A DNA stretch of 64,000 bases, from the NCBI GenBank assembly GCA_022495995.1, contig JAFEMH010000924.1, forward strand, positions 124,001 through 188,000, written 5' to 3'. The notes beneath the pieces were generated by a model, which saw only the letters and a list, made by a program, of their open reading frames with translations, was not told the origin of the DNA and did no database searches. Shown piece by piece: positions 47,964 through 58,973 of the stretch; position 1 is the stretch's first letter; the number at the start of each line of letters is the position of its first letter. Position numbers and translations under genes: made by a program. The stretch comes from Adenophora triphylla var. japonica. Taxonomy: Eukaryota; Streptophyta; Magnoliopsida; Asterales; Campanulaceae.

Positions 47964-48068
47964 TGCTCGGCCGAGCAACTCATATGACTCGGCCGAGCAT
48001 GACCGTTATTGGAAATTAACACACTGGAATGTTCTGCTCGGCCGAGCAACTCATATGACTCGGCAGAG
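47964..48068. repeat. TGCTCGGCCGAGCA cluster, right hAT arm
   Basis: TGCTCGGCCGAGCA at 47964 and 48034, each followed by ACTCATATGACTCGG(C)CGAGCA. CCGGTT-rich DNA follows to the end of the element. Confidence 0.92.
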
Positions 48069-48252
48069 CAACTCAAAAACCGGCGGTTGACCGGTTTTTC
48101 AAAATATCAAACCTTAACCGAACCGGCCATTTACCGATTTCGGTTAGCCGGTTCCGGTTAACCGCCGTTGACCGGTTTGACCCGGTTTTGATTGGTTTTC
48201 AGCCGCCCGGTTGACCGGTTCGATTTATAAAATGGACACGTATACATGTTAG

Positions 48253-49357
48253 CCACTTCTTCTTCATCCTCACTGTCACTAAGGGTAGTTGTTAAGCTCA
48301 TTCCCTTCTTTTTAAGTGTGTTAGCACACTCATTGGCATAGTGACCAAAGCCACGATATGCCCTACATTGAATAGACTCAGAGGATTTTTTATTGTTAAA
48401 GCTTGGTTTCTTGAATCCATTCTCAGTGCTAGATTTTGGCTTTTTAGCAGCACTGGGAGCAGGTCTATTGGGAAACTTACTCATCCTTTTGTTTTTTAGT
48501 ATAGAACTGATTTTTTTAGAGATAAAGGCAATATCCTCTTCTTCAAGATTTGATTTGTCAATCTCAGAGGATAGTTCCACAAGCTCTTTTGGAAGAACAG
48601 CAGCACTTTTGAGAGCAAGACTAATGGATTTGTTCTTTTTCTGAGTTTCAAGATTTAGCTCAAATACAGTCAAAATTCCCACAATTTTGTCTAGACCTAC
48701 TATGTTGGTGTCATTTGTTTTTTCAATCACAGCCACTTTTATGTTGAACCTCTCAGGTAAGGTCCTTAAAATTTTACTCACAAGTCTTGCATTGGAGATT
48801 GATTCTCCTAGACTTGTACACTCATTTGAAATTTCATGAATTTTAGCAGCATATGAAACTATGTCCCCAGTCTCTTCCATTCGAAGTATTTCAAACCTAT
48901 CCATTAAAATTCTAAGCCTAGTAGCTTTTACACTTGGTGCTCCTTCACATTGTGATTGCAAAATATCCCAAGCAGCTTTAGCAACACTTTCATTAGTGAT
49001 AAGCTTGTACATATTTTCAGAAACATGGCTGGAAATAGCACCCATTGCTTTCAAATTATAATTGGCAGAATGTATTTCTTCAAGAGTCCATTGCTCTTCA
49101 GGTTTTCTTTACAAAATAGACTCACCAACACCAGAAGCAGACTTTTTCTCCACAGTAGGAGGTTGCCATGCAACAAGGATACACATCCAAGCACTTTCAT
49201 CAATACCTTTGATGTAATTACGTATCTTAGACTTCCAAAGAGAATAATTAGTACCATCCAAGACATGAGGCCTGTTTTGATGATTTTGGCATTCCATAAT
49301 GACTACACTTTCTGGATCAACACTCAGTAATATATCGAGAGTTGGCTTTGATACCAA
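48253..49357 (-). pseudogene. SIRE-like copia gag N-terminal part
   Basis: Starts near 49357; contains HVLDGTNYSLWKSKIRNYIK and WMCILVAWQPP, then after a frame change near 49050-49110 AAWDILQSQCEGAPSVKATR, VSKILRTLPERFNIKVAVIE and a knuckle CRAYRGFGHYANECA (the second Cys is Arg). The next residues, SEDEEEVANM, run into the hAT insertion at 48252 and resume at 38316. Gag forms the particle shell; the size and layout fit Maximus/SIRE rather than the copia A-C lineage. Confidence 0.88.
49344..49357 (-). other. SIRE-like copia primer-binding site
   Basis: Minus strand TTGGTATCAAAGCC, close to the initiator tRNA-Met complement, next to the LTR edge at 49359. Confidence 0.75.
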
Positions 49358-49358
49358 T

Positions 49359-50123
49359 TGAAATTTTCGTGTAGCTAGGAAGCTTCAAACAACTCAATAG
49401 AATACGGATGTGAGTACAGATGTGTCTCACAACTGTCCACACATCCACAAATAATGCAGCGGAATAAATAAATAACACAAGGGTTATATACGCTTACTGA
49501 TCTTGAGATCAGCAAACTAGGCTTACGCCCAAAAACCTTTTCACTATTAAAACTTTTGATGCTTACAAAAATACGAATAAGTGAAAACTAAAAGACGAAA
49601 ATACTAAATGAGTTCTAATCACCTTCTATGACAAGAACAGTACCCCTTTCCCAAGTAGATCCTATTCTAGTCAGAAGTAAAACAAAGAACTCGATTAAAA
49701 CCTAGATGTGATTTCGGATGTATGTCACAACCTTCACTCACAACCTAAACACCAAATATGAAAACGTAAAGAACCGAAGTATTTTTCTCTCTTCAAGCCG
49801 TGTCTCCTCTTGTGCTGATGTCCTTGTATTTATATGCACCATGGAGAAGATCTTCACGAAATCAACAGCATTCCTTTGTGAGAACTCAAAACCTACAAGG
49901 AAACAAAAAGCACACTCACAAAGAAATAGAATGTAGTAGGTTAGTCTTAATATAAAACTATGTACATAAATAAAAGATATTTACTTTATTTACAAAGTCC
50001 TTGTCAAAGTAGGACAAAATAAATCTTTCATGAAAGTCACAAAATCTACTTACCATGTTTAATGTAATTTCGAAAATAAGGAAATAACTTTTATTTCCAA
50101 AAACTCACGCTTTCATAATGACA
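49359..50123 (-). repeat. SIRE-like copia 5' LTR
   Basis: 765 bp; minus strand TGTCATTATGAAAGC ... GAAAATTTCA. Minus-strand TATAAATA at 49827-49834. No CG-palindrome cluster is visible upstream of this TATA, unlike the other LTRs. TGAAG follows at 50124-50128; the partner copy is lost. Confidence 0.75.
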
Positions 50124-50905
50124 TGAAGAAAATTGATTAAAAGATAAAGAAAAGAAAAAAAGCATGATTTAATAAGGTGAACACATGAAGTCAAGTTTCC
50201 AAACACAAGAATTTGGGGGATTACTCAATTGACATTTATTATAAAAGATGAATTAGATATAAATAATGAGGAAGGGAAAGAGATAATTATTCGAAAAAAT
50301 AATGGCTGAAAATAAACCTTCAAAAAACTTTATTTGTTCAATCTCCAAAATAGTGCTCAATAACTTACAAATCTCGGAATGATGCTTATTAATTGCTAAT
50401 TGTATTGAAGTATTTTACAATAGTTTCTAGATATCTGGATCACTGATTACATGTCCTATTTATAGGTATTTGAGTCAAAAGTTGCACCAATTTCTCCAAA
50501 AGTCTCCACACTTTGATAATGCACCTTTTGGCTGATAACAGGTGCTGCTCGACCGAGTCATGATCAGGCGAGCACAACTTTCCAAAAGACATGTCCATTC
50601 GGCTTTGATCTACTTGGCTGAGTCTATAGGGGCTCTCAGTCGAGCACCCGGTGGTTTGGTCTGATTCAATTTTCTTTTTCCAAGTTTGATCCTTCTACTC
50701 TCATAAGCTTTTACAGTTTTACTCCATGCCCTTTTTACTCCAAAAATGTACCTAACTCCTGTTAAATCATAACAGCATACATACCACCACCAAGTATAAA
50801 ATCTGCGAAACAAGTACAAATATGAGCTAATTTAAACTAAAATAATTAAAACTATACTAAATAAAGTAAATATTTATCATATAAGTGTATAATAGACACT
50901 TATCA
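50124..50905 (-). repeat. element D 5' LTR, partial
   Basis: Matches 27584-28368 with more divergence than the two internal copies. Minus-strand TATA at 50457-50464; palindrome relics at about 50548-50646 (CTCGACCGAGTC, CAGTCGAGCACC). Ends CACTTATCA, followed by TSD GTTGC. Confidence 0.85.
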
Positions 50906-52165
50906 GTTGCTTCTTCCAAACCTGTTTCAAGAAATTTTCTCGCTTCCTTATTGGTCGAAATTTGAGCCTGCAATGCTGTTAGCTCTTCGTTCAAGTCTTC
51001 TCTTCTTGTAGATCAAGAGCTGTACTTTCTGCTTTCTTATATATACCTACCAGTTCTTTTCTTGTGGTATCGCGATCTTTCACAATTGCTGCTAGTTCAT
51101 GAGATACCCTTTGCAGATCTTCTTGTGTTTTTACTAAAATCTCCGCCGAAGCAAGCTCATTGAGTCATTTGTTAATGAAAACCCAGTTCTTTTAGCGTCC
51201 GTAAGCTCTTCCTGTAATGATTCCCTAACTTCAGAATACTCGTTTTGCTCCAAATGTTTTGCTAGTTCAAAAGCCTCGTTTCTTGATTTTTCTAGTGATC
51301 CCTCTGCAACTTGCAGCACTTTTTCAATATTTTTGACCTTTTCCACTTTTTTATTGTGTAATTTTCTCAGCACATTCCTTTCCTGTGTCAAATCACCAAC
51401 TAAAGTGTTGGTTTTGTTAACTTCGGCTCTATAAAGTTCCAACTTTTCTTTAAGATCATTGAGTTTCTTTTCCCTTTCTGTCAATAACTTAGCATTAGAA
51501 GCTGCCTTCTTTTCTGAAGACAACTTCAACTCCAGGAGCTCATTGCTAATCACTTCTTACCATTCGGTTGGAATCATCTCTCTCTCCATAACTAAAGAAC
51601 TAAGTTCTACATTCAAACGACCCACTTCAGAATTTTTAAGCTTCAGTTCCGTCTCATATTTTAAAACTTCGTCTCTCAACTCTTTGATTTCTGACTTTAA
51701 ACCAGTCAATTCATCTCGGATTTGCTGATACGTGCTACTTAATTTCTTGACACTCTGTTTCTTTGGCAGAAAGTGTAGAACTGACGTCACGAAGGCTCTC
51801 TTCTTTATCATTGATCTCTAAACTAAGCAAGTTTGTCTTTTCTTGCAAGGCTTCGATCGATTCGAGATTTTCGTCAGATTTTCTTTTAGTTTCTCGTTAT
51901 TATCCAAAGCCGTTCTGAGCATAATCGTCAGACTATCTATTTCCATCTTGAGCTCGTCAATAATTTTTTGCCTTTCAGGAGCTCTTGTTCAAGACCTCTG
52001 ATTGTACCGTTTGCAGAGGTTAGTTGGTTCATCAAGGACCGTTGCTCCTCATTTAACTTTCTAATTTCGTCTTATCGTGCTTCGGTTTCATTCAGCAGTT
52101 TTGACTCGAAGCTCTTCTGCATTGAAACAATTGCAGCTTCCTTTTCCTTCAATTTCTTTTCCATA
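50906..52165 (-). pseudogene. MFP1: MFP1, long coiled-coil exon (first part)
   Basis: Reads KLKEKEAAIVSMQKSFESKL, MNQLTSANGTIRGLEQELL, NLESIEALQEKTNLLSLEIN, KLSSTYQQIRDELTGLKSEI, KKAASNAKLLTEREKKLNDL, LVGDLTQERNVL, EGSLEKSRNEAFELAKHLEQ, LQRVSHELAAI and ALQAQISTNKEARKFLETGL. All are in the order of plant MFP1, whose long coiled coil dominates the protein. A TAA (after NETEAR), a TAG and four or more frameshifts kill it. The exon runs into element D at 50905 and continues at 26985. The acceptor site near 52165 is approximate. Not a functional gene unless these shifts are assembly errors. Confidence 0.9.
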
Positions 52166-52252
52166 TGTGTGTTAAGTCAGTAGAATGAAGAATTGGTTAA
52201 ATAATATTTAAATTATATAGGGAACGGAACCATGCAAGCAGGTATCGGTTAC

Positions 52253-52393
52253 GGATTCTATCTTTGCCTCATTGGTTGACTTTTCATTCTGAGTCAATGC
52301 AAATAAACTACCAAGCGCGCCTGAAGCAACTATACCAAGTCCATTTGCTAGAGAAATAATTGGGTTGGTTGATTCATATCCTCCAACTTTCTC
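52253..52393 (-). pseudogene. MFP1: MFP1 exon 3 (membrane-anchor exon)
   Basis: 141 bp between a good acceptor (TTTTTTGGGCAG) and a GT donor, fully open. It encodes EKVGGYESTNPIISLANGLG, IVASGALGSLFALTQNEKST and NEAKIES. The middle is a hydrophobic, Gly/Ala-rich membrane segment, as expected for the anchor that tethers MFP1 to thylakoids. Phase 0 at both ends, joining exon 2 and the coiled coil. Confidence 0.88.
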
Positions 52394-52694
52394 CTGCCCA
52401 AAAAAGAGAATCATTTCAGGGTCTTTCAAACTTAGGTAAAAACACAAATGCAAAATTCATCAATCCCCTTCTTTTCATTAAGATGTTCAAAACGGAAAAA
52501 GAAACAAAGTTCCATTTCCAAACTTAAGCTATAAATTTTCAACGTTTTCCCAAATGTGTTCTTTTCTTTTCAGACCAACGATCTTGCTCTGAATCATGAA
52601 AACTAGTAACTTTAGTACATCTGAAAGGAAATACATGTAACTTTCCAAGAAATAACATGGGACTGGGGAGCATCAAACTAACAGAGTATCAGAC

Positions 52695-52738
52695 CTTGGG
52701 TTTTTGATTCAGCTCTCGAGTACTTTTAGCAGAATCGT
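52695..52738 (-). pseudogene. MFP1: MFP1 exon 2
   Basis: 44 bp between CTACTTTCAG and GT. Together with the last base of exon 1 it encodes DDSAKSTRELNQKPK in frame with exon 3 (1 + 44 = 45 bases). A partial copy of the exon was duplicated at 56578-56595. Confidence 0.8.
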
Positions 52739-53478
52739 CTGAAAGTAGAAAAGTGAAGAAGGAATCAGTCAATGTTTAGATAAAGAGCAATATTGATGGG
52801 GAGCAAATGGGTATTTTGCAGCCAAGGACAGAGTAGAAGGGCAGTTATCTGGAAACCTAACTGCCACTTATCTGGAGACCTAACTACCAGTGCCAACAGA
52901 TGTAACTTTTGGAAACAGTCCATTTATCGTATTTTCTAAGGCCTATATATATACCTTCCTTTCATTGTAATCGACATTATTCTGTATGAAACAATTTTCC
53001 TTCTCATATGAAGAGCTTTTGTTTTCAAGGTTAGTCTCGTGTGAAATATGCAGCTGTTAGTCTCTCAACCTAGAGGATAAGTGAGGCTGGATTGTGCTTC
53101 TTACATGTTGAAAAAGGGGAATAAATAACAAATGTTTCACTTCAGGAATTAGGATAGACACATATTTTAGTTGTTCAAGCTATTATGAACAAATTTCCAT
53201 TGAGGGTCTCAGGAGAACTATCAAATTACAGCTAAGAGAAATTTCACCCCAAGGCTTAAACTCTATATAACATGAAAATTGAGAGATATTAAGTAAAAAG
53301 AAAGTTGCTAGTTACATTTGCTTCCATTATTCACAGTAATTATTCACATGCAAGGGACTTAAGTTTTTCAATGACGTGATACAAAATTAAAAGCACTTCA
53401 TTATCGTACTTCCTATACTAGGTGTTCGCAAAGCTTCATCAGCATGTTAGAATCTCTTCATTGATTCACTCATCAATA
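52739..53478 (-). repeat. MFP1 intron 1, duplicated segment (copy a)
   Basis: Closely matches 56596-57345. A TATA-like phrase (CTATATATATACC near 52942) is present but no gene is linked to it. Breaks off at the gypsy fragment. Confidence 0.8.
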
Positions 53479-56297
53479 ACAGCTTGCTCGTATGGGGGCT
53501 CCCACTGATGTGGGCTCTGATTCAGACGAATCGTCTGATGAAGGAGGATTTGCAGAGGGGCGCAATCCCTTCGCTCGAGGTCATGAACGTGGACGCGGGT
53601 ATGGGGCTGATCCTTCGAAGGATATCAGCATGAAGATCGACATCCCGGAGTTTGAAGGTAAGGCACACCGTGATGAGTTCATTGATTGGCTGAATATCGT
53701 TGAACGTATTTTTGATTTAAAACACATGAAGGATAGTAATAAGGTAAAGGTTGTTGCAATCAAATTGAAGAAGCATGCTTCAATTTGGTGGGAACATGTT
53801 AAGAAACAAAGGGCGAGAGATGGGAAATCAAAGATTCAGTCTTGGGATAAGATGAAAAAGTTGCTGCGACGGAAATTCCTTCCTGAACACTATAGGCAGA
53901 GAGTCCTTTCTTAATTATCATAATCAAGCAGGTGATATGACTATCGAAGAGTTCATCAATGAGTTTGATCGTTTGGCAGATGCGGCGCTGTGATGTCTGA
54001 AGAGGATGAACAAACAGCTTGCTCGCTTCCTCGGGGGACTACGCATTGATGTTTCGAGGTTGTTCAATTGTAGCAATACCGAACTTATACGGATGTGTGT
54101 CGACTCTGCTCCGAAGGTCGAGAAACAATAAGAGGAAGAAGGTGGCGAATCGTCGCAGAGCGTAGATTTTGCTAACACTAGAGGCGCTGTAGTTCTAGCA
54201 CACCCAAACGGGTTCCACCTACTACTCCTAGACACCGCCTACAAACCCAACCCGGTACCACATCGCCCAACTCTGCAGGGAGGCAACTCGCGAGGTGCTT
54301 CAAGTGCCGTGGTATTGGTCACCTTCAAGCCGAGTGTCTTAACAGAATGTCAGAGCTTTACTTGAGGAAGAGTTACCGCCCATGATGAAGAGGACGAGGT
54401 TTCGATGACGAGGCCGAGGAGGTTTATGCAGATAAGGGTCCAACCTTGGCGGTTAGACGTGTGCTGAGCGCGATCATAGTAGATGATGAACAGCTGCTTC
54501 GCCATAGTATCTTTAATACAAAGCGCACCGCCAAGGGTAAGGTTTGCAAGGTTATTATTGATGGCGGTAGTCATGAGAATGTTGTTTCTACTACTACGGT
54601 GGAAAAATTGAGTTTGCCTACCGTAGTACACCCACACCGTACAAGTTATCGTGGTCGATCAAGCGGCAATGAGCTAGTGGATAAGCGGTGCCTCGCGCTT
54701 TTCGATTGGTAAACGTTATAGAGACGAAGTATGGCGCGATGTCAGGCCCACGGATGCATGTCATATTTTATCGGGTCGACCTTCGTTATTCGACAAAGCG
54801 GGTTAAACATGATGGGTTCAAGAATACTTACACCTTCCGCATTTAATGATATCACTATTACTTTATGCCCTACTGACCCGAGACACGAGTCGACAGCCAG
54901 CGATAGAGCCACAAATACCGTTATTCACCAACTTCTTAGCCGCTCGTAGTTTGATTCAAATGACAAAGAAATGAGCAGGGTTCTATGTTCTTGTCATGCT
55001 TCGAGGAGAACGAGTCGGGTATGTTCACTCCCGCACTGCGCAATGCGTTACTAGATGCTTATCGCGATGTTACTCCGAAGAGATTCCTCCGGACTACCTC
55101 CCATGAGGGATATTCAACATTGTATTGATCTTGTTTCGGTGCCTCTATTCCGAACAAAGTCACAGATCGGCCGAGACCCAAAGAACACGAAGAGTCGGGA
55201 GAGGCAAGCGAGGGAATTACTTGACAAGTGGTGTCATTCGGAAAAGCATGAGCCCACGCGCGGTTCCGGCTGATGGCGCCTAAAGCTAAGTGGTACATCG
55301 CGTATGTGTATGGATAGCTCGGGCGATCAATAAAATCACCATCAAGTACAGTGTTTCCCATTCCTGATCAATGATTTGCTTGATCGCTATACATGGCGCA
55401 GCTGGTGTTTTCTAAGATTGATTTGAGGAGCGGGTATCACCGCATTCGTGTCAGCCTGGACGAGCGGAAGACAGCTTTCAAGACTCCTGGATGGATCGCG
55501 TGTGAGTGGACGTGATGCCGTTTGGGCTATCTAACGCCCTAAGCACGTTCATGCGACTCATTTAACTAGATTTTCAGACCATTTATCGAGACGTTTGTTG
55601 TTATTTATTTTGATGATATTCTCGATTTATAGTAAGTCGGTGGAACAACATTCGCACACTTGAGACAGGTTTTTGATGTTCTGCGAGAGCAGAAATTATA
55701 TGCTAACCGTAGGAAGTGTCACTTTTTGACTGAGCAAGTGACTTTCTTGGGGTATATTGTTATCAAGGAGGGTATTCAAATGGATGATTCGAAGGTGGAA
55801 GCTATTACTAGCTGGCCTACACCGACGAACGTTCATGATGTTAGGCGTTTTCATGGTTCGCTTCCTTTTATCGCCGTTTCATTCGTGATTTCAGCAGTAT
55901 TATTGCCCCTCTTATTGACTGTATTAAGGGGAGTGTGTTTGTGTGGACTAAGGCGGCAGAGGATACTTTTCAGCTTTTGAAAAAGGTGGTGACACAAGCT
56001 CCTATACTCATTTTGCCTAATTTTGATGAGGTTTTTGAGGTTCATTGCGATGCATTCAATGTTGGTGTTGGCGGGGTGTTGAGTCAGAATAAGAAGCCTG
56101 TTGCTTTCTTTAGTGAAAAGCTGAATGATGCTAAGAAGAAGTACTCGACATATGATAAGGAATTCTATGCTATTGTTCGCACGTTGGAACATTGGCAACA
56201 TTATCTCTTGTCACGGGAATTTGTGTTGTATTCTGATCATGAGGCTCTCAAATATATTCAAGGGCAGCATAAGCTTAATCTGCGACATGCCAAGTGG
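53479..56297 (+). pseudogene. Ty3/gypsy (chromovirus-like) gag-pol fragment
   Basis: Gag at 53492-53914 (DISMKIDIPEFEGKAHRDEF, IKLKKHASIWWEHVKKQRAR, KLLRRKFLPEHYRQ); zinc knuckle CFKCRGIGHLQAEC near 54295; protease with IIDGGSHENVVS (54540-54600); RT with KIDLRSGYHRIRV, MPFGLSNAL and YFDDIL (55380-55630); RNase [18 protein letters not shown] ... [18 protein letters not shown] and [13 protein letters not shown]. Order gag-PR-RT-RH is gypsy; the IDGGS protease resembles plant chromoviruses. Stops and frameshifts throughout; no LTRs and no integrase. It ends within GGTGGAAAATG, shared with the duplicated intron sequence. Confidence 0.9.
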
Positions 56298-58047
56298 GTG
56301 GAAAATGAATAGCAAACTTCAGGCTCTTAATACAAAAAAATCACAATACCAATCAAAGTATAAAGTTGAAGACTCACTTATCCAAATGCACCAAAATTGA
56401 AAATGCACCAAAATTGAAAATAACATGAAATTAAGCCAACTCAAAAAAAAAACTATACCATTTCCCAGAATTTGGGGATTCAGACCAGAAATCTTGAAAA
56501 AAGAAAAACAAAAAGGGGGAATACAGAACAAATGTGTCACTTCCGGAATCAGGACACTTTTAACATGACACATACTTTAGTACTTTTAGCAGAATCGTCT
56601 GAAAGTAGAAAAGTGAAGAAGGAATCAGTCAATGTTTGGATAAAGAGCAATATTAATGGGGAGTAAATGGGTATTTTGCAGCCAAGGACAGAGTAGAAGG
56701 GCAGTTATCTGGAAACCTAACTGCCACTTATCTGGAGACCTAACTGCCAGTGCCAACAGATGTAACTTTTGGAAACAGTCCATTTATCGTATTTTCTAAG
56801 GCCTATAAATATACCTTCCTTTCATTGTAATCGACATTATTCTGTATGAAACAATTTTCCTTCTCGTATGAAGAGCTTTTGTCTTCATGGTTTATTTTAG
56901 TCTCGTGTGAAAAATACAGCTATTAGTCTCTCAACCTAGAGGATAAGACAGGCTGGATTGTGCTTCTTACATGTTGAAAAAGGGGAATAAATAACAAATG
57001 TTTCACTTCAGGAATTAGGATAGACACATATTTTAGTTGTTCAAGCTATTATGAACAATTTTCCATTGAGGGTCTCAGGAGAACTATCAAATTACAGCTA
57101 AGAGAAATTTCACCCCAAGGCTTAAACTCTATATAACATGAAAATTGAGAGATATTGAGTAAAAAGAAAGTTGCTAGTTACATTCGCTTCCAGCTTATTC
57201 ACAGTAATTATTCACATGCAAGGGACTTAAGCTTTTCTATGACGTGATACAAAATTAAAAGCACTTCATTATCATACTTCCTATACTAGGTGTTCGCAAA
57301 GCTTCATCAGCATGTTAGAATCTCTTCATTGATTAACTCATCAATAACATGTTAGTTTATAAGTTACCATAAAGCTTTTGCAAAGTTTGTCCAACCATTA
57401 AACACATGCAGCTGAAGGGTTCTCGTTACGTGCAAAAGAAGCTTTCAGCTTTATGCAAGGCATGCAACTGCCGACAAAAGTAAGCCGCTAAAGGGGCATG
57501 GTAGAAATATCCATGAAGGTTCGAAGTAGAGACTGACTTAAAAAGAGAAGAAACGCATGAAACAGAAAGAGGTGAAATCTAAGAATCAGTTAGGAGGCAA
57601 TAAACGAACTCATAACCACCAAAGAGGAGGTCAAAAGGGGAAAGAATTGTCTTTTCTCTCTTCAAGCCAAGCTACCCTCCGACTAAACTTCTATTTAGCT
57701 AATGCACCTAGACAAACTAACAAATAGGAAGGCATTCCACTTTAATAAGTTCTGGAGAATGTACTGAAGTTTTCACCCCAAGCAATGACTAACGGCAACT
57801 TAGGTAATCAACAGTGAAAAATTGACAATAACAAGCGCCTAAATCACCGGAGGGGGTGTTCTAGCTTAACAAGAGGTCTAGGATTCGAGCCATGTAATGC
57901 AGCAGCATTAAAACTTTGTTGGGAGAGATTTGCCGCCCTTGTGGCCCTACTCGGCTCAACCATATTAGTCAGTATCCAATGTGGTGTTCGAATATACGGG
58001 TAGTTCGAATATACGGGTAGTTCAGACCAAAAAAAATGGAAATTTGA
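56298..58047 (-). repeat. MFP1 intron 1, duplicated segment (copy b)
   Basis: Mosaic: 56298-56577 matches the start of copy c, 56578-57345 matches copy a including part of exon 2, and the rest matches copies c and d. An internal SINE is at 57829-58037. Confidence 0.8.
57829..58037 (+). mobile_element. tRNA-derived SINE
   Basis: GGGTGTTCTAGCTTAAC resembles an A box and GGATTCGAGCC fits the pol III B box about 30 bp on. The insert is absent from the matching site in the sister copy near 60945 and is flanked by AATTGACAAT / ATTTGACAAT. The tail is A-rich with a duplicated GTTCGAATATACGGGTA phrase. Confidence 0.6.
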
Positions 58048-58973
58048 CAATTGGTGGAAAATGAATAGCAAACTTCAGGTTCTTAATACAAAAAAATCAC
58101 AATACCAATCAAAGTATAAAGTTGAAGACTCACTTATCCAAATGCTCCAAAATTGAAAATAACATGAAATCAAGCCAACTCAAAAAAAAAAAAAAAAACT
58201 ATACCATTTCACAGAATTTGGGGATTCAGCCCAGAAATCTTGAAAAAAAGAAAAACAAAAAAGGGAAATACAGAACAAATGTGTCACTTCCGGAATCAGG
58301 ACACTTTAACATAGACACATATTTTAGTTGATCAAGCTATTATGAACAATTTTCCATCGAGGGTCTCAGGAGAACTATCAGATTACAGCCAAGAGAAATT
58401 TCACCCCGAGGCTTAAACTCTATATACCAATAATATTGAGAGATATTGAATAAAAACAAATTGCTAGTTACGTTTGCTTCCAACTTATTCACAACAATTA
58501 TCCACAGACAAGGGACTTAAGTTTTTCTATGATGTGTTACCAAATTAAAAGCTCTTCATTATCATACTTCCTATATAATATAACGTGTTCGCAAAGCTTC
58601 ATCAGCATATTAGATTCTCTTCATTGATTCACTTATCGATAACGTGTTAGTTTATAAGTTACCATAAAGCTTTTGCAAAGTTTGTCCAACCATATAGCAC
58701 ATGCAGCTGAGGGGTTCTCGCTATGTGAACAAAAGAAGCTTTCAGCTTTATGCAACGCATGCAACTGCCGACAAAAGTAAGTCATTAAAGGGGGAAGGCG
58801 GAAATATCCAAGAATGTTCAAAGTTCAATGTAGAAACTGGCTTAAAATGAGAAGGAACCCACAAAACAAAAATTTGGTGATATCTAAGAATCTGCCAGGG
58901 GCAGTAAACAAACTCATAACCACTAAAGATTAGGTCAAAAGAGGGAAATATTGGTCCTTACTCTCTTGGATAT
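58048..58973 (-). repeat. MFP1 intron 1, duplicated segment (copy c)
   Basis: Matches copy b from GGTGGAAAATGAATAGC onward without the exon 2 segment. Interrupted by a MULE from 58974 and resumes at 60533. Confidence 0.8.

Larger units (their letters stand above)
38325..48244. mobile_element. hAT-type non-autonomous element, with nested copia C
   Basis: Flanked by CATGTTAG at 38317-38324 and 48245-48252, an 8-bp TSD as in the hAT superfamily. The ends read TAGACGTGGCC and, inverted, TATACGTGTCC (9 of 11 match). Subterminal DNA is dense in CCGGTT/AACCGG motifs, common in plant hAT MITEs. Without copia C it is about 1.7 kb: CCGGTT-rich arms, CTCGGCCGAG palindromes, AT-rich DNA, and GGT/AGT simple repeats. 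No transposase. Confidence 0.85.
35861..50123 (-). mobile_element. Maximus/SIRE-like copia, truncated, split by a hAT element
   Basis: Minus strand, right to left: 5' LTR (49359-50123, TGTCATTATG...ATTTCA), PBS TTGGTATCAAAGCC (49344-49357), gag (48253-49357), a 9.9-kb hAT insertion, gag end with coiled coil and CCHC knuckle, protease, integrase. RT, RNase H and the 3' LTR are missing past 35861. It appears to sit in the 5' LTR of element D, since D homology resumes exactly at 50124. Confidence 0.8.
26986..50905 (-). mobile_element. element D: composite LTR-type insertion in MFP1
   Basis: Starts TGTTAAGCC and ends CACTTATCA, flanked by GTTGC at 26981-26985 and 50906-50910. The MFP1 reading is collinear across the gap. 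The left 1383 bp and the right 782 bp are homologous terminal repeats in direct orientation. A purine tract (GTGTGGGGGAGT on the minus strand) next to the left repeat makes that the 3' LTR, so D runs on the minus strand. No protein domains can be assigned to D itself, so it resembles a large retrotransposon derivative. About 22 kb of its length is later insertion or duplication. Confidence 0.8.

Noticed and set aside
47435..48076. 213-codon minus-strand open frame rich in Thr, Leu and Pro
   Set aside because: It is the translation of a GGT/AGT simple repeat inside the hAT element; no domain, no conserved start.
51134..51811. Two minus-strand frames that could be called separate coiled-coil genes
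   Set aside because: Their order and sequence match consecutive parts of the MFP1 coiled coil; they are split by frameshifts, not by gene borders.
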